Shown in pieces: positions 63,026 through 64,000 of a stretch of 64,000 nt of DNA. The stretch's first letter is position 1, and every line of letters begins with the position of its first letter. The notes beneath the pieces are model-generated. The model saw only the letters and a list, made by a program, of their open reading frames with translations. It did no database searches and was not told the origin of the DNA. This DNA comes from Burkholderiaceae bacterium (GTDB taxonomy: Bacteria > Pseudomonadota > Gammaproteobacteria > Burkholderiales > Burkholderiaceae): contig JAJPEN010000063.1 of the NCBI GenBank assembly GCA_021166835.1, positions 1 to 64,000 on the forward strand. The letters run 5' to 3'. The translations under genes and the position numbers were made by a program.

Positions 63026-63901
63026 TCACCCCTCCCGCGCGGTCGTTGTGCGACGCGCCCCGGAGTTGCGCGGCTCGCTGATCAACGCCACCGCGATGCC
63101 GCCGATCAGCGCCGCCGACGAGATGACGAGGCGAAGCGAGAGCGCTTCGTCCAGCAGCACGACGCCGCCCAGTGCCGCGATGAAGGGCACGCTGAGCTGG
63201 ATGATCGCCGCCGAGCCCGCGCGAAGCCCGCGCACGGCGGCGTACCAGATCACGTAGCCGACGCCCGAGGCCAGCGCGCCGGAGGCGACCGCATAGGCGA
63301 CTCCCGCGGGATCGACGCGAATCGAGCCGGCGGTGACCACGCTCAACACCGCCGCCGGAAGGATCGCTCGCGCGAAGTTCGTCGCCGTGGCCGAAAGCGG
63401 ATCGGCGGCTCCGCGCCCGGCGAGCGAGTACGCGCCCCAGAACACGCCGGCTGCGATCATCGAGGAAGCCGGCAGCCAGTGGGGTGCGGTTGCCCCGGGA
63501 AGCAGCAGCGCAACGAAGCCGGCGAGCGCGAGCCCGGATCCGGCCGCCTGCCAGCCCCCGAAGCGCTCGCCGGCGTACAGCGCGCGTCCGATCATCGTCG
63601 CCTGCACCGAACCGAACAGGATCAGCGCTCCGGTCGCCGTCGACAGGCCGAGGTACGCGTAGGAGAAGGTCGCCGCGTAGCCGAAGAGCGCGAGCGCCGG
63701 AAGCCAGCCGGTCTTCGCATCGACCCGCGAGCCCCGCGCCCGCAGCAGCAGCGCCAGCACCAATGCCCCCGAGGCGATGCGCACCAGCGTGAAGGTAGCT
63801 GCGTCGACGTCGGTGCCGGCGAGCGCCGCGCGGCACAGCAGCGAGTTGGCAGCGAAGGCGATCATCGCCAGCGACGCGAGCCCCGCGGTCCTCGCTTGCA
63901 T
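63026..63901 (-). CDS. EamA/DMT-family transporter
   Basis: A 291-residue protein with about ten helices in two EamA repeats (residues about 5-135 and 145-280). RhaT/YdcZ-like drug/metabolite exporters; substrate unknown. Convergent with the quinone oxidoreductase gene, ten bases between stops. Confidence 0.88.
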   Translation of the reverse strand: MQARTAGLASLAMIAFAANSLLCRAALAGTDVDAATFTLVRIASGALVLALLLRARGSRVDAKTGWLPALALFGYAATFSYAYLGLSTATGALILFGSVQATMIGRALYAGERFGGWQAAGSGLALAGFVALLLPGATAPHWLPASSMIAAGVFWGAYSLAGRGAADPLSATATNFARAILPAAVLSVVTAGSIRVDPAGVAYAVASGALASGVGYVIWYAAVRGLRAGSAAIIQLSVPFIAALGGVVLLDEALSLRLVISSAALIGGIAVALISEPRNSGARRTTTAREG

Positions 63902-63926
63902 GCGTTCGCGCTTCCCGTTCCCGCTT

Positions 63927-64000
63927 CTAGACGTCTAGCCGCATCAGATCGCGGCCGACCACGACCTCGCCTCGATACGCGCTCGCCGCCTCGGCGTGGA
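63927..64000 (-). CDS. 3' end of an unidentified gene
   Basis: The last 23 codons of a minus-strand frame end GEVVVGRDLMRLDV followed by TAG at 63927-63929, 25 bp upstream of the EamA gene. The ending looks like genuine coding sequence and the spacing fits an operon, but too little is present to name it. The stop lies in a 12 bp palindrome, CTAGACGTCTAG (63927-63938). Confidence 0.45.
   Translation of the reverse strand, partial: HAEAASAYRGEVVVGRDLMRLDV

Overview
The window is a 64 kb piece of a high-GC chromosome, most likely from a betaproteobacterium of the order Burkholderiales. The main reasons are the tRNA-Tyr/tRNA-Gly/tRNA-Thr/tuf operon at the left edge, a PhaM-type polyhydroxybutyrate granule protein beside it, the birA/SPOR/heptose-adenylyltransferase block, and the dacC/D-amino-acid transaminase/DUF493/lipB/lipA block. 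No rRNA, integrase, transposase or CRISPR array was seen. Long antisense open frames are frequent, as expected at this base composition, and were ignored.

Region by region: 1-700 is the start of the tuf operon on the minus strand, with a near-consensus sigma-70 promoter. 0.7-12.3 kb holds housekeeping genes: phaM, a FIST sensor protein, rfaE2, a SPOR protein and birA, then VanZ-like, thioredoxin-like ferredoxin, hydrolase, PBP5-type carboxypeptidase and the lipoate genes lipB and lipA. 12.5-24 kb reads as an itaconate uptake and degradation island. It has a three-gene TRAP transporter, an operon of itaconyl-CoA hydratase, acyl-CoA dehydrogenase, CoA transferase, MmgE/PrpD protein, citramalyl-CoA lyase and a coupled methyltransferase, plus a divergent LysR regulator and a VOC protein. 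The gene content matches the Pseudomonas aeruginosa PA0877-PA0886 cluster as I remember it. A 355 bp nested palindrome with two perfect 83 bp arms lies between the transporter and the catabolic operon.

24-33 kb has an AtuA-family protein, an M48 peptidase and LemA separated by a second palindromic element, then the yraP/diaA/yraN/lpoA-like/rsmI envelope block. 33-40 kb is a minus-strand block of acyl-CoA synthetase, argS, SPOR protein, dsbA, cobalamin-binding-like protein and rlpA. 40-52 kb holds a GNAT protein, a small membrane protein paired with a K+ channel carrying two nucleotide-binding domains, a saccharopine-dehydrogenase-like reductase, a MetC-like lyase, a large indolepyruvate oxidoreductase with a divergent Lrp regulator, and a PAS hybrid histidine kinase.

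52-62 kb is an eight-gene operon divergent from a LysR regulator: aldehyde dehydrogenase, a TcuA-like flavoprotein, a complete branched-chain-type ABC importer and a PrpF-family isomerase. Its substrate is unknown, and it is the best candidate here for an undescribed pathway; an unsaturated di- or tricarboxylate is the most natural guess. 62-64 kb has a quinone oxidoreductase, an EamA exporter and the last codons of another minus-strand gene. Across the window, in-frame simple repeats have expanded inside linkers of otherwise conserved enzymes, and many genes are preceded by a -10 box of the form TAYAATCG.
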